A DNA stretch of 64,000 nt, taken from Macrostomum hystrix (lineage: Eukaryota > Platyhelminthes > Macrostomidae). Position numbers and translations under genes: made by a program. Under the pieces are notes generated by a model, which saw only the letters and a list, made by a program, of their open reading frames with translations, was not told the DNA's origin and made no database searches. Shown piece after piece: positions 32,101-47,100 of this stretch. Location of the stretch: NCBI GenBank assembly GCA_950097015.1, contig CATNEN010000010.1, positions 2,124,501 to 2,188,500 on the forward strand, read 5' to 3'. How positions within the stretch are numbered: the stretch's first letter is position 1; every line of letters starts with the position of its first letter.

Positions 32101-35100
32101 GTCGTCGATAGCAGTCCATGAAAACATTCAGAATGCTCTCCGCGTCGATGGTGTCCTTGACTTCATCAGCAACCCCGGCAATCGCCTTGAGGCGCTTCTC
32201 GGCCTGCGAAGTGCCAGCAGTGGAGCCTCCCGACTGATCAGTAGCGTCGTGCTCAGAGTCTCGCTTCACATTCTCTTCGATCATGGCGACGATAAGGTTT
32301 GCGATAGATCTTTTCATGTCCATCTCTTCCTGCAGACCGCACTTGGAGTAGGACTGTTTGGATCGCAGCAGGTAGTTGATGTAGTCGCACACTTTGTTGT
32401 CATAGCAGACAGCCTGGTTGCTGAGGTTGCCAGATGAGAACTCGACGAGCGAGTCAAAGATCTGAATTATGAGCGAGATGCTTGACTTATTGATCGACGT
32501 GTAGGTGAGGCCAAGGAAGCGGGCTGTCTCAGCGATCAGGTTGACAGACTTGATGTTATCTGGCTGCTCTCTCAGGTAGTCCTGCAAGCGAGTGTTTTGC
32601 CCATCGCAGACGTATGCAAGCACTCGCAGCACAAGCTCAATGTAGCCGTCGTCCTTCATCTGCATATTCTCGTCCTCCATCACAATTCTTGTCGCCAGCT
32701 CCTCAATGTCGCCCTCGTCGATGTTTGAAGCGATAGTCTCAGCAGGCCCAACTCGGTTCCCCGAACGACTTGGTTCCCCCTGACCCATGTGCTGCATCTC
32801 AGTCGCGTCACTCCGAATCAGTTGCCGAGTAGAGTCGTTAGAACCTGGTCCATTTCTTTCGCCCGTATAGCCACGGTTGTACATTCCACCGCCGCCCAGG
32901 TCATGGAGGTTGCTTCGTGAGGACCGAAGTTGAGCAGCGGATCCTTGAAGACGATTCTGCTTGCGCCGCAGCTCCGCTGTGCTTCCCTGAACATACTGCC
33001 GACTACCGCGCACCCGGGCCCCACTCCCGGATACGCTGCCTTTGCTGGCCTTCAAGTTGAGCAACATGGAGCCCAGTTTGCTGCTCTGCATAGCCTCGGC
33101 AGAGACTCGGCCTTCTTTCATCGCCTGCTGAAGATCTCGAAGCTCCGCGATTGCCTCTTCAATTTTTGCCTGGTGCTGACTGATGAGTGCTCGGCTGTTG
33201 GAGGATAATAGTAAAAGTATTTTTACTTCGGAGCACTTAGCCAGCAAGTTTGAAAGCAACTAACGAGAATCGAGAATCGCTATGGAAATACGCTTACTTT
33301 TCTTTCCAAGCCATTGACGACATGCTGATGCGATTCTTCACAGCCACGAAGAACTTCTCCTCGCGTGTGCCATAGAAGTAGTCTAGCAGGCTGCCCTGCA
33401 CCTCCTCGTTGCCGTTGAACAGCATGTTGGCCAGGAAACTCAGCACCTCTCGAACAATCTCGTCAGACTGTTTGGATAAGTGCGGAAGTACTTTAAGCAT
33501 GGCATCGTGCTTGTTGAGCGCCGTCTGCACGCGGGCGATCGCCTCGAGTCGTCTGGAAGCGCCGTTCAGAAGGTTTTATGTTTCGCTTAAACATTTTTTA
33601 CGGAGCTTTCCATCGAAGGCTCGACTAGGGTCACATTTTAGAGAGACTATGCTCTCAAAGAAAATTTAAACAACAGTTATTGGCGAAAAATACCACAGTA
33701 CTCGTACATGCGATCACTTTAAGTAAAAATAACTACATTCAATTAGATTAAAAATCTGAAAACGAAAACTTGTTATACATATGTATCATGCTGTGAAATT
33801 TGCTATGTAGTTTCACAGTATTGATAAACGTGAAATCAGACAAAGAAACGTAATGACTAAGACTTGAATATACAATCTCATCGAAAATATGGTTTTAAGA
33901 AATCTATTCTTCAGCTAAACGGAAAGCCTGATGTGCTGAAAAATGTTCACAAGAGCCACCGCTCACTGATTGAATCGGTGAAAGTTTTCAATTTTGCTAG
34001 AATTAAACTTCACATGAGTGATAAGTGATTAGTCTGCACTTCTCTATCTATTTGCAGGGGGGCCCGGGGCACTTGTCGCACAAGTGACGGAGCGGCACGC
34101 CCCCAGACCGGCGAACTAGGCGCTTAGCGCCCATCGCGCCGCCTCCCCTGAGCAGGCACCACACAGCAGCACAGAGGCACCCAGAATAGGCGGCAGTGCC
34201 CCCACCCCAGCCCCACACGCACAGAGCAGACTAAGCCTGATAAGAAATCAGTCCTCAGGGGGGCCGGGTGATGAGTGTACACTTATCCAATCGCGGCAGT
34301 GCCCCCCACCCCAGCCCCACACGCACAGAGCAGACTAAGCCTGATAAGAAATCAGTCCTCAGGGGGGCCGGGTGATGAGTGTACACTTATCCAATCGCGC
34401 TGACGGAAATCCAGAAAGCGCGCGGCGGTGTACACCCTCCCCCAGCCACCCCCCGCAAGGCCTCACGCCCCAGCGCCAACGCACACAACTCACTCAACGC
34501 AGAACAGGCACACAGAGGGAAGGAGCGAAGCTATTATTTCAAGCTTTGATTGCACGAAATTTGGTGCACCTCCGCCGGTCGCTACTGTCCAAACCCTCCA
34601 ACAAGTCCCGAAATTAATAGTGACTTAAGGGAGAATCGAAATAGCGTCCATTGGAGTGCGAGGCAGCGACGCTAGCCGCTGACCCACTCGCCCCTTTTAG
34701 TCTGCACTTCAAAATTTGATCGAATTTTACTAAGTAATGAAATCGCAGGTAAATATTAGAATTACGAGTAGAAAAATATGTAATCGGTAATATTCTTTGA
34801 AAGATACTAGTATCAGACAGCTACAAGTGAACACGTAGATTTTTTATGCGTTTGGCTAATCACGAAATGCGTGACTAATTTTTACCTGGACCAGGTTTTC
34901 TTTCCACGACCAATCATTCTGAAACAGTTGTTGCCCAAGGTGTCAGTAGTGTGCAAGCTAGCTACCTTACAGAAATGTGAATTCTCAAGTGCAGGACCAC
35001 CTGGAAAATTGCGAAGAAGAGAAATGCAAAGCAGAAACTCACTCCTTGAAGTCCACGGAGTCAAAGTTTGTTGGCAGCTTGACAATCTCGTTGTGCATGA

Positions 35101-38100
35101 TGGCGCGCAGCAGCTGCAGGCACTTGACGTCGAGGATTTCCTGTTCGATTCGCTCCTTCTCGTTGCTCAGCTCCATCTGGTTGGAGATGCTGCCAGACGG
35201 GGGAAAAATTGTTGAGAGCTTAATCTTCCATTGCACAAAAGACACGAAAGCTCACGACAGCAGCGGTTTGCAGAGAAAATGAGTCTAAACTGGGTTCGAA
35301 AGCTAATTAAAACTGATTTATTTATTTAGAAAATATTATTTCTAACCCTGAGCACTCACAACAGCTGCTCCACCAGTTTGCCAGCCAGTCTGTACTTCAG
35401 CGGATCCGTGATGGGTCGGCTCGGGTCGATGAAGCAAGCCATGTGGTCCTGGAACTCCTTGCCTAGGGGCAGCTCCTCGTCGCTTCCTATTGACGTGTAC
35501 TCTGAACATGGCAGAGGGATACTCGTAATTAAATTTGAGGCAATGAGTTCTCAGCATGCTTTAAGACTGCACAATGCATGGGGCTCCCCTGCTTGGGCTT
35601 GCTTGGAGCGGTGAGTCGGTACACATCATTTGTGTGTTAGTCAGACTGCCACTTTGTGATATTTGGTATTTGATTTGTGATGTTAATCTGAACAGGGATT
35701 TTTAATCAGATTAGTGGGAATTTGTTTCGGAAATATGTGGTTCGAGTTTTGAGTGCGATACCCATACGATTATTGTACTGGCCCATTGTACTCATGTTTG
35801 CCTCCGCTGCTTCCTTTACAGAATGCTTTTCAAACCTTGATCGCTGTCAAAGCCGATTTGATCCCTGACAGTGTTTTCTCCTCCATAGGAGATGCTGTAG
35901 TTGGTGGCGAACACGTTCAGCTGCACATTGAGTTCCTCCTCGGCTGAGTAGTACTCCTCGTATCGCTAAAACAGTTTTACGATGCGCTTAAACTTCCAGA
36001 TTCTTCTGCATCCAGTAAGTGGGATCCAGTCACTCCGGGATCCAGTCACTCTGGGATCCAGTCACTCTGGGATCCAGTCACTCTGGGATCCAGTCACTCT
36101 GGGATCCAGTCACTCTGGGATCCAGTCACTCTGGGATCCAGTCACTCTGGGATCCAGTCACTCTGGGATCCAGTCACTCTGGGATCCAGTCACTCTGGGA
36201 TCCAGTCACTCTGGGATCCAGTCACTCTGGGATCCAGTCACTCTGGGATCCAGTCACTCTGGGATTTCGCCATAATGCAATTCGCAGGCTTACCTTCCGA
36301 GCTTCGCTCCTGACATCCCAGCTTATCTGAACTCCGCCTCCATATTTTCCTCGAAATTCTTCGATTGCCTGAAGTAATTCAGTGAATAAATTAATCAGTC
36401 CACTTTCAGCCTTTGTCATTTTGGCGATCGTAAATAATTTATAGTAAAAAATATTTAGGCATAAAATCTGAGCTGATTACTGATTATTGAATTTGTAATT
36501 AGAAATCGATTACTAATCATTGCAAGTCGATTTCATTGGCCTCATTATCATCTCGAAAATCTGCTGTCAAGAAAAAAATCAGATTAGTTTCTTCGATTGA
36601 TTAAAAGGCCTGGACCCATTCAAAGCTTTTCTTTCACCTTAATACCGCTAATCTGCCTGTCCTGCAAAGTTAATCGCGAATGTCACTCGTATGGTATCTG
36701 CTACTTGAAGTAGAATATGAGAGGCTTTGGCACAATAGATTGGTCTCGAAGTGTTGGAGAGAGTTCAAGTTCTGCTCCTTTGACTCACCTTGGCTGGCAG
36801 GGTGCATACGGTGAGCACGCTGGTGGCACAGCTCAGCAGGTACTTCACGTACTTCTCCTCGGAGATTAGGGGCATGGCGGCCTCGATGAAGTTCTGCCAA
36901 AAAAGGCGATGGTACATTGTCACGGCTCAAGAATTATGAGTAACTATGAAGACGAACTGATTCTTGCAGTTCTGACAGCTTACAATGAGAATCTTGGCCA
37001 GTTTGTTAATCTCATCGATTTCTTCCGGGTGATCTTCCAAGTCCTTGATGTAGATGCTCTTGAAGAAGGTCTGGAAAATTTATAGGCTCGTCGTGGCAAC
37101 TGATTGCCATATAAATGTGGATAGAAAATACCGGTCAAAAGAATAACTTCCAGCTCACATTGATGACAGGTAAGGCGCCTTCAAACAGATACTTTAGCGT
37201 CCCGTGAGCCGCTTCATCAGTTTTCTCCTGCCTCTCCTTGCCAGCCGGGTCCTCCATCTCGCTGAAAGTTTAATCAACGAAAAGCGAATTTGCGAATCAC
37301 TTTTTGGGAACCGCTGATGGATGCTTTCAATGTCACTGTCAATGTCACGAAGTCAATAAGATCACAGATCATTGTGCTGAAGTCAGACTCAGTTGTGTAA
37401 TTCTAATTTAAAAAAATTCTGAATGAAAACGAAGCTAAGATTTTGAAGCTATGAGACACTCTTAAACTATGAACCAGAAAATCTTGCAGTCTATTTAGTC
37501 TACGCAGGTAAAGTTCGAGTAAGAGCTAAAATTTCGGCATATCCATTTTGAGCAGATTGCATTAAATGGAGGCACTCACTCTCTTAATAAAACTTGAGAT
37601 CAGAAGTGCTCACATCTAGGGTGTGGGACGTTGGATTGAAACTGGTGAATCTCATGTGGGTTTCCGACATAGAAGATAGCTATGAACTCGGTGTTCTCAG
37701 TCTAGACTACCTTGGTACGTGTATAAACATCTCACTGCTCTACATCTTCCAGTCATTTTCCTTTGCACTCATTCCCTGCACAAGTCCTCAGGTCCTGATC
37801 CATCTCCCTTTGCACTCATTCCCTGCACAAGTCCTCAGGTCCTGGTCCATCTCCCTTTGCACTCATTCCCTGCACAAGTCCTCAGGTCCTGATCCATCTC
37901 CCTTTGCACTCATTCCCTGCACAAGTCCTCAGGTCCTGATCCATCTCCCTTTGCACTCATTCCCTGCACAAGTCCTCAGGTCCTGATCCATCTCCCTTTG
38001 CACTCATTCCCTGCACAAGTCCTCAGGTCCTGATCCATCTCCCTTTGCACTCATTCCCTGCACAAGTCCTCAGGTCCTGGTCCATCTCCCTTTGCACTCA

Positions 38101-41100
38101 TTCCCTGCACAAGTCCTCAGGTCCTGATCCATCTCCCTTTGCACTTCATTCCCTGCACAAGTCCTCAGGTCCTGGTCCATCTCCCTTTGCACTCATTCCC
38201 TGCACAAGTCCTCAGGTCCTGGTCCATCTCCCTTTGCACTCATTCCCTGCACAAGTCCTCAGGTCCTGGTCCATTTCCCTTTGCACTCATTCCCTGCACA
38301 AGTCCTCAGGTCCTGGTCCATTTCCCTTTGCACTCATTCCCTGCACAAGTCCTCAGGTCCTGGTCTAGTTTACCGACAAGAAATCGGAAACCAGCCATAA
38401 ATTAGAATAAGAGTAAAACTCAACCGATAACAGAAAGTTTTGAAATCTACTGTTCTAAAACGGTTAACAGTAAACGGCAATTCAACCAGAAATCGGCGAT
38501 CTAAAAAATAAACAGCAGCAAAACACAAGAACAAAGGAAATACAGAAGACACGGGCAGCTCAGGCGCAAATGTAATGCAATGCGCAGTGAAATTTTTACA
38601 CTTGAGGCAGCGTCTCCAGCTTGTGCTTGTGCGATCGCCTCCTTTTGGAGGAGTGTCTCTTAGTTCTGAAAGCGGACGTTGCAACTGATGGTTGTGAAAG
38701 CTCAGCGAGAACTGATGCCAAAGTTGGTGACCCCAAGATTAAACAATGCTGAACAGTAATAGTGACAAATGTGAGCGAAAACTACAGCTTCTGCCCAAAC
38801 TGCATGCGAGGTGGCCCAGAATATCTGCCGCTATCATTCTGCATTTTACTCGTACATTTTAGCCATGGCTAGTGAAGGGCTCTGCGACTCGCAGTCGATC
38901 ACCAGCAAGTGCGATTGAAGTGCACCAAGCTTTTTCCTGCAACGTGCCGCAAAATTATCAGCTGACGAAACTAAAAATGGACTGTAGTAGCACTACACTA
39001 GCACACTTAATAAACACCTCGTAAAATGCGCATCAACATGATTTATTAAGACTAACTGAAGTCATTAATTCATTCGCAGCCAGTTTGAGTGTTGTCATCT
39101 TTCCAAGAATTGCACAGTTGCGAAATTATTTGCGAAAAGGCTCTAACAATCACCTAGAATCAAAATAATTTCTTTTGACGAGGCTCTGAAATGTGACTCA
39201 CTTTTTCAATACTCGAATCTTCAGCAGCTGACGGACAAGCTGCGGGCTCTCCATCGCGAGCTCCGCCATGCGCCGCAGGTCCTCCCTGACCATGCCGAAC
39301 AGCTGCCACATATTGCCATCGTGCGGCAGGTCGCCGGCGCCGCTCTCGATGAGGCCGCCGGCCGTGTTGAGGTAGACCCACAGCAGGAAGCGTGCGAAGG
39401 GCCGCTTGTTGTGGTTCGGGATGGCGGGGTCCGTCAGTATCACCAGCACGTCGCTCACTCGGTAGATGGTCTGGTTGATAGACTCGATGAAGCGGTTCTC
39501 GCCCTCAGCGCAGGTGGCCAGCAGGTCGACCAGAGCGATCATGTAGTCTGACTCTGGCGTGCGAGTTGGCGATCGCAGCATGTTCAGCTGGGCTGCTTTG
39601 TCCTGGTCGAGGCACTGAGCCACTTCGGTTCTCTGCTGCATGAAGTACTTCATGACGTAGGCTTGGTTGCGCTTCAGTGGTAGATCCAGCTCCTCGACCT
39701 TTACCAGAGCGTTTAACATGTCCAGGAATTCAGGCGCTCTGGAGCCGTGCTGTGCAATCAGGGACATTGTTCTGGCGATGTGGTGCGGCAGGACCTTCAT
39801 GCAGGTGTTCTTGTTACCAGTGAAGACCTCGGCTAGAGCCAACGCCAGCTCGGACTCCGCGCCGACGCAGCTCAGCAGGGCATCCAGCCGGTCGAACAAA
39901 TGGTTCTGCACCACCGTGTTGCCCCTGGCCAACAGACGCAGCAGGTTGAAGCACTTCGCGAACACGCGGCGAAGACCGCTGTACTCGTCCTGAAGACAGG
40001 CGCACACTGAAGGCAGTTACGAGGTAGCAAGTGCTCGACATTAACTGAATCCTTTCGGTTAAAAAGTTTTTTATTAAGAGGTGTGAAGTTTTACAGCTAA
40101 GACTATTGGCAATAGAGTCGTAGGCATGTGAAAGGAATAAAAAGCACGACATACAAACGCATTAGAAAGAAGCTTTTCAGTGAAAAAAATGCGTGGAATA
40201 CATTCTCCACCACGAAGAGGTATTAAATTTGGTATTAAATTAAACACGTATTTTCGTGTGAAAACGTATATCAAGCGCTCGAAGAAAAGCTTTCACCAAG
40301 ACAGAAAGACAACTATTGTGTGAAGGAAAACAAAACGAAAGTTATTTTTACTCTTAAGGAAGGCTCAATCGATAAAATTAAAGCGGAGTACCTTTTTCTT
40401 CTTTTGCTTTTTCGATGCTCGAGCAGTCTTGAAAGAATGGAATTAGTGGAGAGCATCAATTAACAAGTACAGAAAACCGTCTCCTTCTTGTATTTCAGCA
40501 AGGATTCGGAGCGTTGCGCTTAAACTGTTCAGCAAATATCAAAGCAAAATGTTTTTTTCTGTACGCAAAGCGAAACAAGCCAGCCAAGTCGGCAATGACT
40601 TAGCGATGTTTTTCGACTGTTTATGATTCGGAATGTCTAGGAAAGCTCAGGTACTGACCCCTGACGAAAGACAAGCATCAGTCCATCGCGAATTTCGGCG
40701 GGTATATAGAAATCGAAGCGATGGAAGAAAGTACACTAGGACTGTCAGAATGTGCAGTGGGCTGTAAGCGTTGGTGCACGGGGATAGAGAAAACAATTCG
40801 CCTATTTTACTTCTCCGCTTCGCTTGGCTGTTCTCACCATAGGATCTCACCATACTTTCAATGATCAGTTCAATTTCATTGTTCACTATAGATTCAAGGT
40901 TCGAATCCAGCCAAGCGGGTGACGTGCCAGATGATAAAATATGCCCGACACTCCAGTGCCGTCTGTGCTCATGCGATGAAAGGTGCGCATTCTTGCTCAC
41001 CTGGACATTCAATCTCGTCTCGTTGTCCACCACTACGTTCTTGAGTAATGAGAAATTTAAGCATGGGAAAGTGCACAGGGGATTAATCCTTGAGCAGGCA

Positions 41101-44100
41101 CATCAGCAGGCGGCACTTTACTACTACCGTTACTTTGTAGATACAGTCTTACTGTAAGAGCGATGAGAACGGCTTTGCAAAAAGCGGCAACAGACAGGTA
41201 CAAGTGTTAGCAGGTGTGTCACTGCATAGTAAATACGCTCGTAGGAGTTGGGTGTAATTATCAGTTCGTTTTGTTAAGACAAATCAATAAATACAAAAAA
41301 TATTTCTGCTTCTGCGCCTAATTTTCTTCCAACAATGCAAATGCAAGTAAATTGTAGTAAGTAGTTTAGTTCGTACATTAGCCATACTATATGTTGTTTT
41401 TCTTAAAGTACCTTAAGTACACTAGGACTCAACTAGTGTACACTACACTAGTACACTAGGAATAGGTATAAATCTTAATGACTACATTACCTGACATTCG
41501 AATTCACTATTCAATAGTAGCTCACCAACAGATTAATATCGATGTCCTGGGACACGAGGTCAAATATGTCGTTGAGAAGTCCATTATTGTAGAGAATCGC
41601 CTGATTCATTGGGTGCCTCTCCTCTGGCTCATCGTCCAGGTGGCAGACCCTGTGTGCAGGTCGTTTTCTTTAAATTATGTTTAATGACAAGAAGGAATGT
41701 AAAATACTACTAAAGAAACTGGTGCAGGTGATAGATAGCTGCTGGAGAATGAACTGTTTGACAGTTTGCAAATCATGTAGGAATTTTAGTCTTGCAGTTA
41801 GGCATCAATCTACGAGCTACTACAGCTGTGAGACGAATAAGTAATCCCCTTATCAATCCTCTCATACCTGGTGAACTTAGACAGGATGGAGCACATCTTC
41901 TCCACATCAGAGTCGGTCATCTTCGAACCGATCAAGCGGCGCATCACGTGACTCTCTTCGTCGACCATCTTGTGCACTGCCACCGACCGATCGGTGATGA
42001 GCACCTGAGCCAGGACGGCTCGCTTAAACAGCAGGTTGTGCGCTGAGTAGTAGCGGTTCAGCAGCCACATCGACATCTGGACCATCTTCGGGTACTCGTA
42101 GTGGCTCAGATCCTGAAATTATTGGACGAATATGTCAAAAGATCGCTCATAGGAAATGTGCAATACATCAAGGACCAATAGTAGCACTTCCTTAGCTAGA
42201 AGTCTAGAAGTACTTGTGATACACACTTAGAACTCGAGGATCCAATGACCCGACAAACGATTTGTAAACTGACGATGTAAAGCTCAGGCATACGAGCATG
42301 TTGTTGTTGCTCTGTCAGTAGAAGCTCTGAATGTTCTTAACTAATTGTCTACTGACATTTACTCACCATTAGAACGTTGACGATGTCGAAGTCCTTGAAG
42401 TAGGCGGACTCGGCGAACATGTCGGCCAACCTTTGACCGGCGACTGCGTCCACACTGGAAGACAAGAAGGCAAGTTCGCTGTGACAATTGAAGTCAGGAT
42501 TAAAGTACAATTGAAGCAGTTCGTACGACTTCACCTCTCATCTAAGTCGTAGTTCTCGCTCAACAAAGCAGCCACAGGGTCCTGACTGTTGGACAGAGTG
42601 TTCTGTGCCATGAACTGCACGTCCTTGAACTCGGCTACGAACCTCTTAAGCCGAACATTGAATCGGAAGTTAAAGAACAGGTCCAGGACTCGCATGGCTC
42701 TGCAGTTACAGGTAAAATAATTTGATTCGCTTTCCGTGGAATTCATTTGAAGCAGAACTGGTTAGCAATAACTTACTGGTGTTTGGCATCGACAACAGCC
42801 TTTGTCTCCCGGGACTGCTTGTAGCGTTCAACAGTTTGGTAGTGATGCAGCACTTTGTCAAAGTCTGACGTTGCCGCTGTTCGATTGAAGAGTGAATGAT
42901 GGACCAATTTGAATGCTTGTAGAAGTTTTTACACTTTACAATGGCCCAGTTCGCATTTAGAAATGGAAAGAAATTGGAAAGACAGTTTTATTCACAGTGT
43001 CAAACTGGGCGTGCTCAAAAATCACGTAGAGATTTCGGAATGCAAAACTGATAAAATTAGGATCAATAATATAAGAATGGCAGAGTCGCATCGTGAAGTC
43101 AGTGCCCAGCGACGTACTTTGTTTCATAATATTTATAGTTCCTAGGCAATAATATCTTACTGTAGTTCCTAGGCAATAATATCTTACTGTAGTTCCTAGG
43201 AAATTGAAAACCTGACTGTCTCTCTTAAAGCGTATTTCAAAAATAGCCAAGCTCAGGACAGAAGTACTAAAAGCAAAGATTAAACAAGCAGTAATCCAAA
43301 CACGTCCTCTTTCGCTAGACTTAACGCTAGGCTCGTATAGTGAGCTAGGAATCTGCGAATGCAAAGGCAGACAATTTCTGCATGAGATTATAGGTAGGTA
43401 AATTTATTAATTACTTCCTGCCACATTTGCCACCATTCCTCCACCGAAGGTGCCTGAAATGAGATGTTCAGCGAAAGACGAACTGTTTGAAATATTTCCC
43501 GAGATTTGTTTGAGGACACAATGCGCGATTGGCGAGCTGCATCTACTGCAGAACAATTTACGCTACAAAAAATCGATTTTCCCAATCAAATTACGTGATA
43601 AAATACTAAGTGGTACAGCCAACTGTCCTCACCTCTCGGTAGCGGCTTGTCGTTTCGCCCATCCAGCAGCTCCAGTAGCGGCTTCAGCAGCTTCTTGATG
43701 TCGGTGCTGGAGTTGTAGTAGCCGAACCTGACCAGGTAGTGCAGCATCTGCATGACGTGGGCCAGCAGGATATTGTGCCCAACCTCCGAAGCCGTCATGT
43801 CGTGGTTCTGGTCCAAGAAGCTGGCCAGCCAGTCTCGCAGGGCAGGGAAGTAGCGCTGTGTGGTGGCATTTCTTAGAGTTGTCTGCAGCAGAAGGGATAA
43901 AACAATGCAGTCGACCAAAGTGCACTCAAATTAAGAGCAAGGACATTCATGATCAACACACAGTCTCACCATTTCGCCCATCTTAATCTGCGAATGCTTC
44001 GAAACGTCGTCATAGACAAACGTGAGGTCGATCTTGTCCAGCACGCTGATGTTGTCGTCAACGTCCACGAAACATTGTGGTGATGAGCTCGCAGTACTTG

Positions 44101-47100
44101 GCTCGCAGCTGGTCCGGCATTTCCTCGTCAGTCAGACAGATGAAGGCCTCCTCCCAGGTGAGGTAATTGAGTCGCTTTGTGATCACCTCGATCGAGTTTG
44201 CATTTCGGCCCTGTGGAGCAAAGTCGATCGAAGCTTCCTGATCCCCGATCCTGATCCCCGATCCTGATCCCCGATCCTGATCCCCGATCCTGATCCCCGA
44301 TCCTGATCCCCGATCCTGATCCCCGATCCTGATCCCCGATCCTGATCCCCGATCCTGATCCCCGATCCTGATCCCCGATCCTGATCCCCGATCCTGATCC
44401 CCGATCCTGATCCCCGATCCTGATCCCCGATCCTGATCCCCGATCCTGATCCCCGATCCTGATCCCCGATCCTGATCCCCGATCCTGATCCCCGATCCTG
44501 ATCCCCGATCCTGATCCCCGATCCTGATCCCCGATCCTGATCCCCGATCCTGATCCCCGATCCTGATCCCCGATCCTGATCCCCGATCCTGATCCCCGAT
44601 CCTGATCCCCGATCCTGATCCCCGATCCTGATCCCCGATCCTGATCCCCGATCCTGATCCCCGATCCTGATCCCCTATCCTGATCCCAAGCTTACCTGGC
44701 AGAGTTTCCCGAACAAGTCTAATTGGTGCTGTAGGAACATGAACTCTTCGATGATAGTAGAGTTTTGCTGAAATGTAAATTACATTTGTGGTATGACTGT
44801 GACTGTGACGAGCTTTGCTTTACTGCTTATTTTCTCAATGTCTTATTACTGAAAAGGCGCAACTGAAATGTCAAATTGTCACAATATGCATAGCCATTGC
44901 CTCTGTTAGTAGCAAGTACGTGGGACTTCACTTATTCCTTAACAAATCCACTTTTAAACATAAGAAAAACATGTGATTCTGTCCGGATAAGGTTTGGCAG
45001 GCACGCGTGAACTACTACAAGTAGTGAGCTGAGGACACAAAATGAAAGCGGACCTCGCCTCACCATGGCTTCCATCGCTTCTTTGTTTCGGCCATAGGCT
45101 TTTAGCTTGAGAGGAGAAAGTGCAAAGTTTTTCGCTTACTTTTCTGCTTCTGCCACGTTGCACAAATACTAAAATTCAAGTTGGAGCACCCAGTGGCCAA
45201 CAGAACAAGATTGGGCAAAAAGAAAGAATTCGAAAGAAAAAAGGCTATGTATGACAGTAGTAATTTAGATTATTAAAGTTAGAAGATGGAATCAGCCAAT
45301 AATGAGTGCCTAGAGGATCAGAAAAAATAAAAATATTCGATCCTCACCTCTTCGGGGCTGAGCTTTCGCCTGTTCAGCTGGCGTTTGCGCGACTTGACAT
45401 GAGTGATCTGGACCGAGCCGTCAGCGTTGAGCTTCGATGCGGCCACCGCCTTCTGGTACTGAAGTTGAAGTGGAGCGCAAGTTACTATCTATGCCCATTT
45501 AAACTTGCGCAACTAACAATTTACGAAAGCATGGGGAAGTTCGGCGAATCCGTAAGAAGCGAATGGGTAATTCGGCAAATAGGGATTCGGTGAATAGGGG
45601 GGTAAACAAACTGCTCGATCATACCCTGCCCCTCAATTTCAACTAGCTAAGAGGTGTCTGTCTGGCATGAAGGTCAAAGAGCCCCTTTTCGATCACTCTC
45701 GGCCCGGTGCCAATCGTTGAGGCCTTTTGGCTCGTTGGCTTACATCTTTAGCGAACTGAGCCAGTGATGTCCAATGCCGCTTGTTGTCCACAGACACAAA
45801 CACCTTGTCCTTCTCCTTGCCGACTGTCTGGCCTAGATCGGTAAAGAAGACTATACAGAAGCTCTGACCCTCCTCCAGCCACTTCTGCGTGATGTAGTTC
45901 TGGTTCTCCGGCATGCTCAAGCCGTCGCAGACGCACAGGACGCTGAGCAGCTCCAAGTAGCGAAAATTCTATGGTTCAAAGAAAGCCAATTCTAGGAATG
46001 AATTGCTGGAGGCAATAAGAAATCATGTGATGACAGTAGACCCAGAGCCAGCTAGGAGGCAACTCTGCCCATTTCGCTGAATTCTGAGCACGCACGCACA
46101 CAGATACAGTAGGCAGGCACGCACAGTGTGTTCATCTGCCGTAACTTTCTCATCGTCAGGCAGTGTGCACTTTCCCTGTACCTTGGAGGCTGGCCCTCAT
46201 GGGCATAAATTGCACATTAAGCCCCCAAACTTCTCTCCGCGGCTGCACCCCAAACGAATTTCGCCTCGCCGCGGAATCGGACCTTGCGAGGGACCTTCCA
46301 AGGTCTCCGCGAGGGAACTCGTTTGACCGCTCAACCATTCACCCTGCCCCATAGAAATGCTAAACTCTGTGTGTCTTCTGCTCACCCGATTCTGCTTCAA
46401 CAAGTCGATGATCTCGTCCACGTAGCTGTGCGGAATTCTATCCACAATTTTCCGGTTGTCCTTGATCAGCTCCATGATCATGTGGGCAGCGTTGAGGCCC
46501 ACCTCCTCCTGAAGGTTATTGCGAGCTTGCGAAGTGATTTATCAATCAATCATAGATTTTCTCAGCTTTGCATGCTTTGCATTCTACTGATGGAAGCACA
46601 GGTATCTGTGTTCAATACAGTATAAAAATTAAATTCGAAGCTGAATTCTGGAGTTTTAGCCAGACATAGTTGAGAGAAATAAGGGGCCAGCAGCAATAAA
46701 ACTTTGCTCAGTGAAAAAAATTTCAGCAAAAAGCGATGAGATTGTGCGCTGAAGTTCGTTGGAAATTCCGGTTCCGTTAATAATTGCTTTCTCGTATCTA
46801 GGAAGCAACAAGCAAACTCCATCTAGAACTGGTTCACATGTACATGTAGCACACATGTACGGGAAATTCACAAAGGGTTGCTGAGCTCGACTTACACTCA
46901 AAATGCATAGGTGAATACTTGAAGTGTGTGGAACAAAATGAAACTTGTGACAATGGAACTGGAAGCCGGTCGTAGTCCAAAAATAACTGAATTCTAGATT
47001 TTTTAATTCATTTAGATTTACGAGTATTTAAATTAGCATTAAGGAAATCTACTGGACCTTTAAGGTTTCATAACAGATATTGGCATGGTATGGCAGCACT

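Larger units (their letters stand above)
33298..42876 (-). other. Copy B exons 33-19: RIH / central solenoid block
   Basis: Exons in coding order 19 to 33: 42777-42876, 42535-42699, 42367-42454, 41868-42112, 41526-41649, 39202-39989, 38600-38665, 37159-37261, 36984-37070, 36789-36893, 36294-36368, 35836-35965, 35360-35501, 35043-35189, 33298-33552. Lengths equal copy A except exon 25 (one codon longer). The 3' part of exon 24 is identical to copy A. Introns here hold a SINE and 16-bp and 47-bp arrays. Confidence 0.88.
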
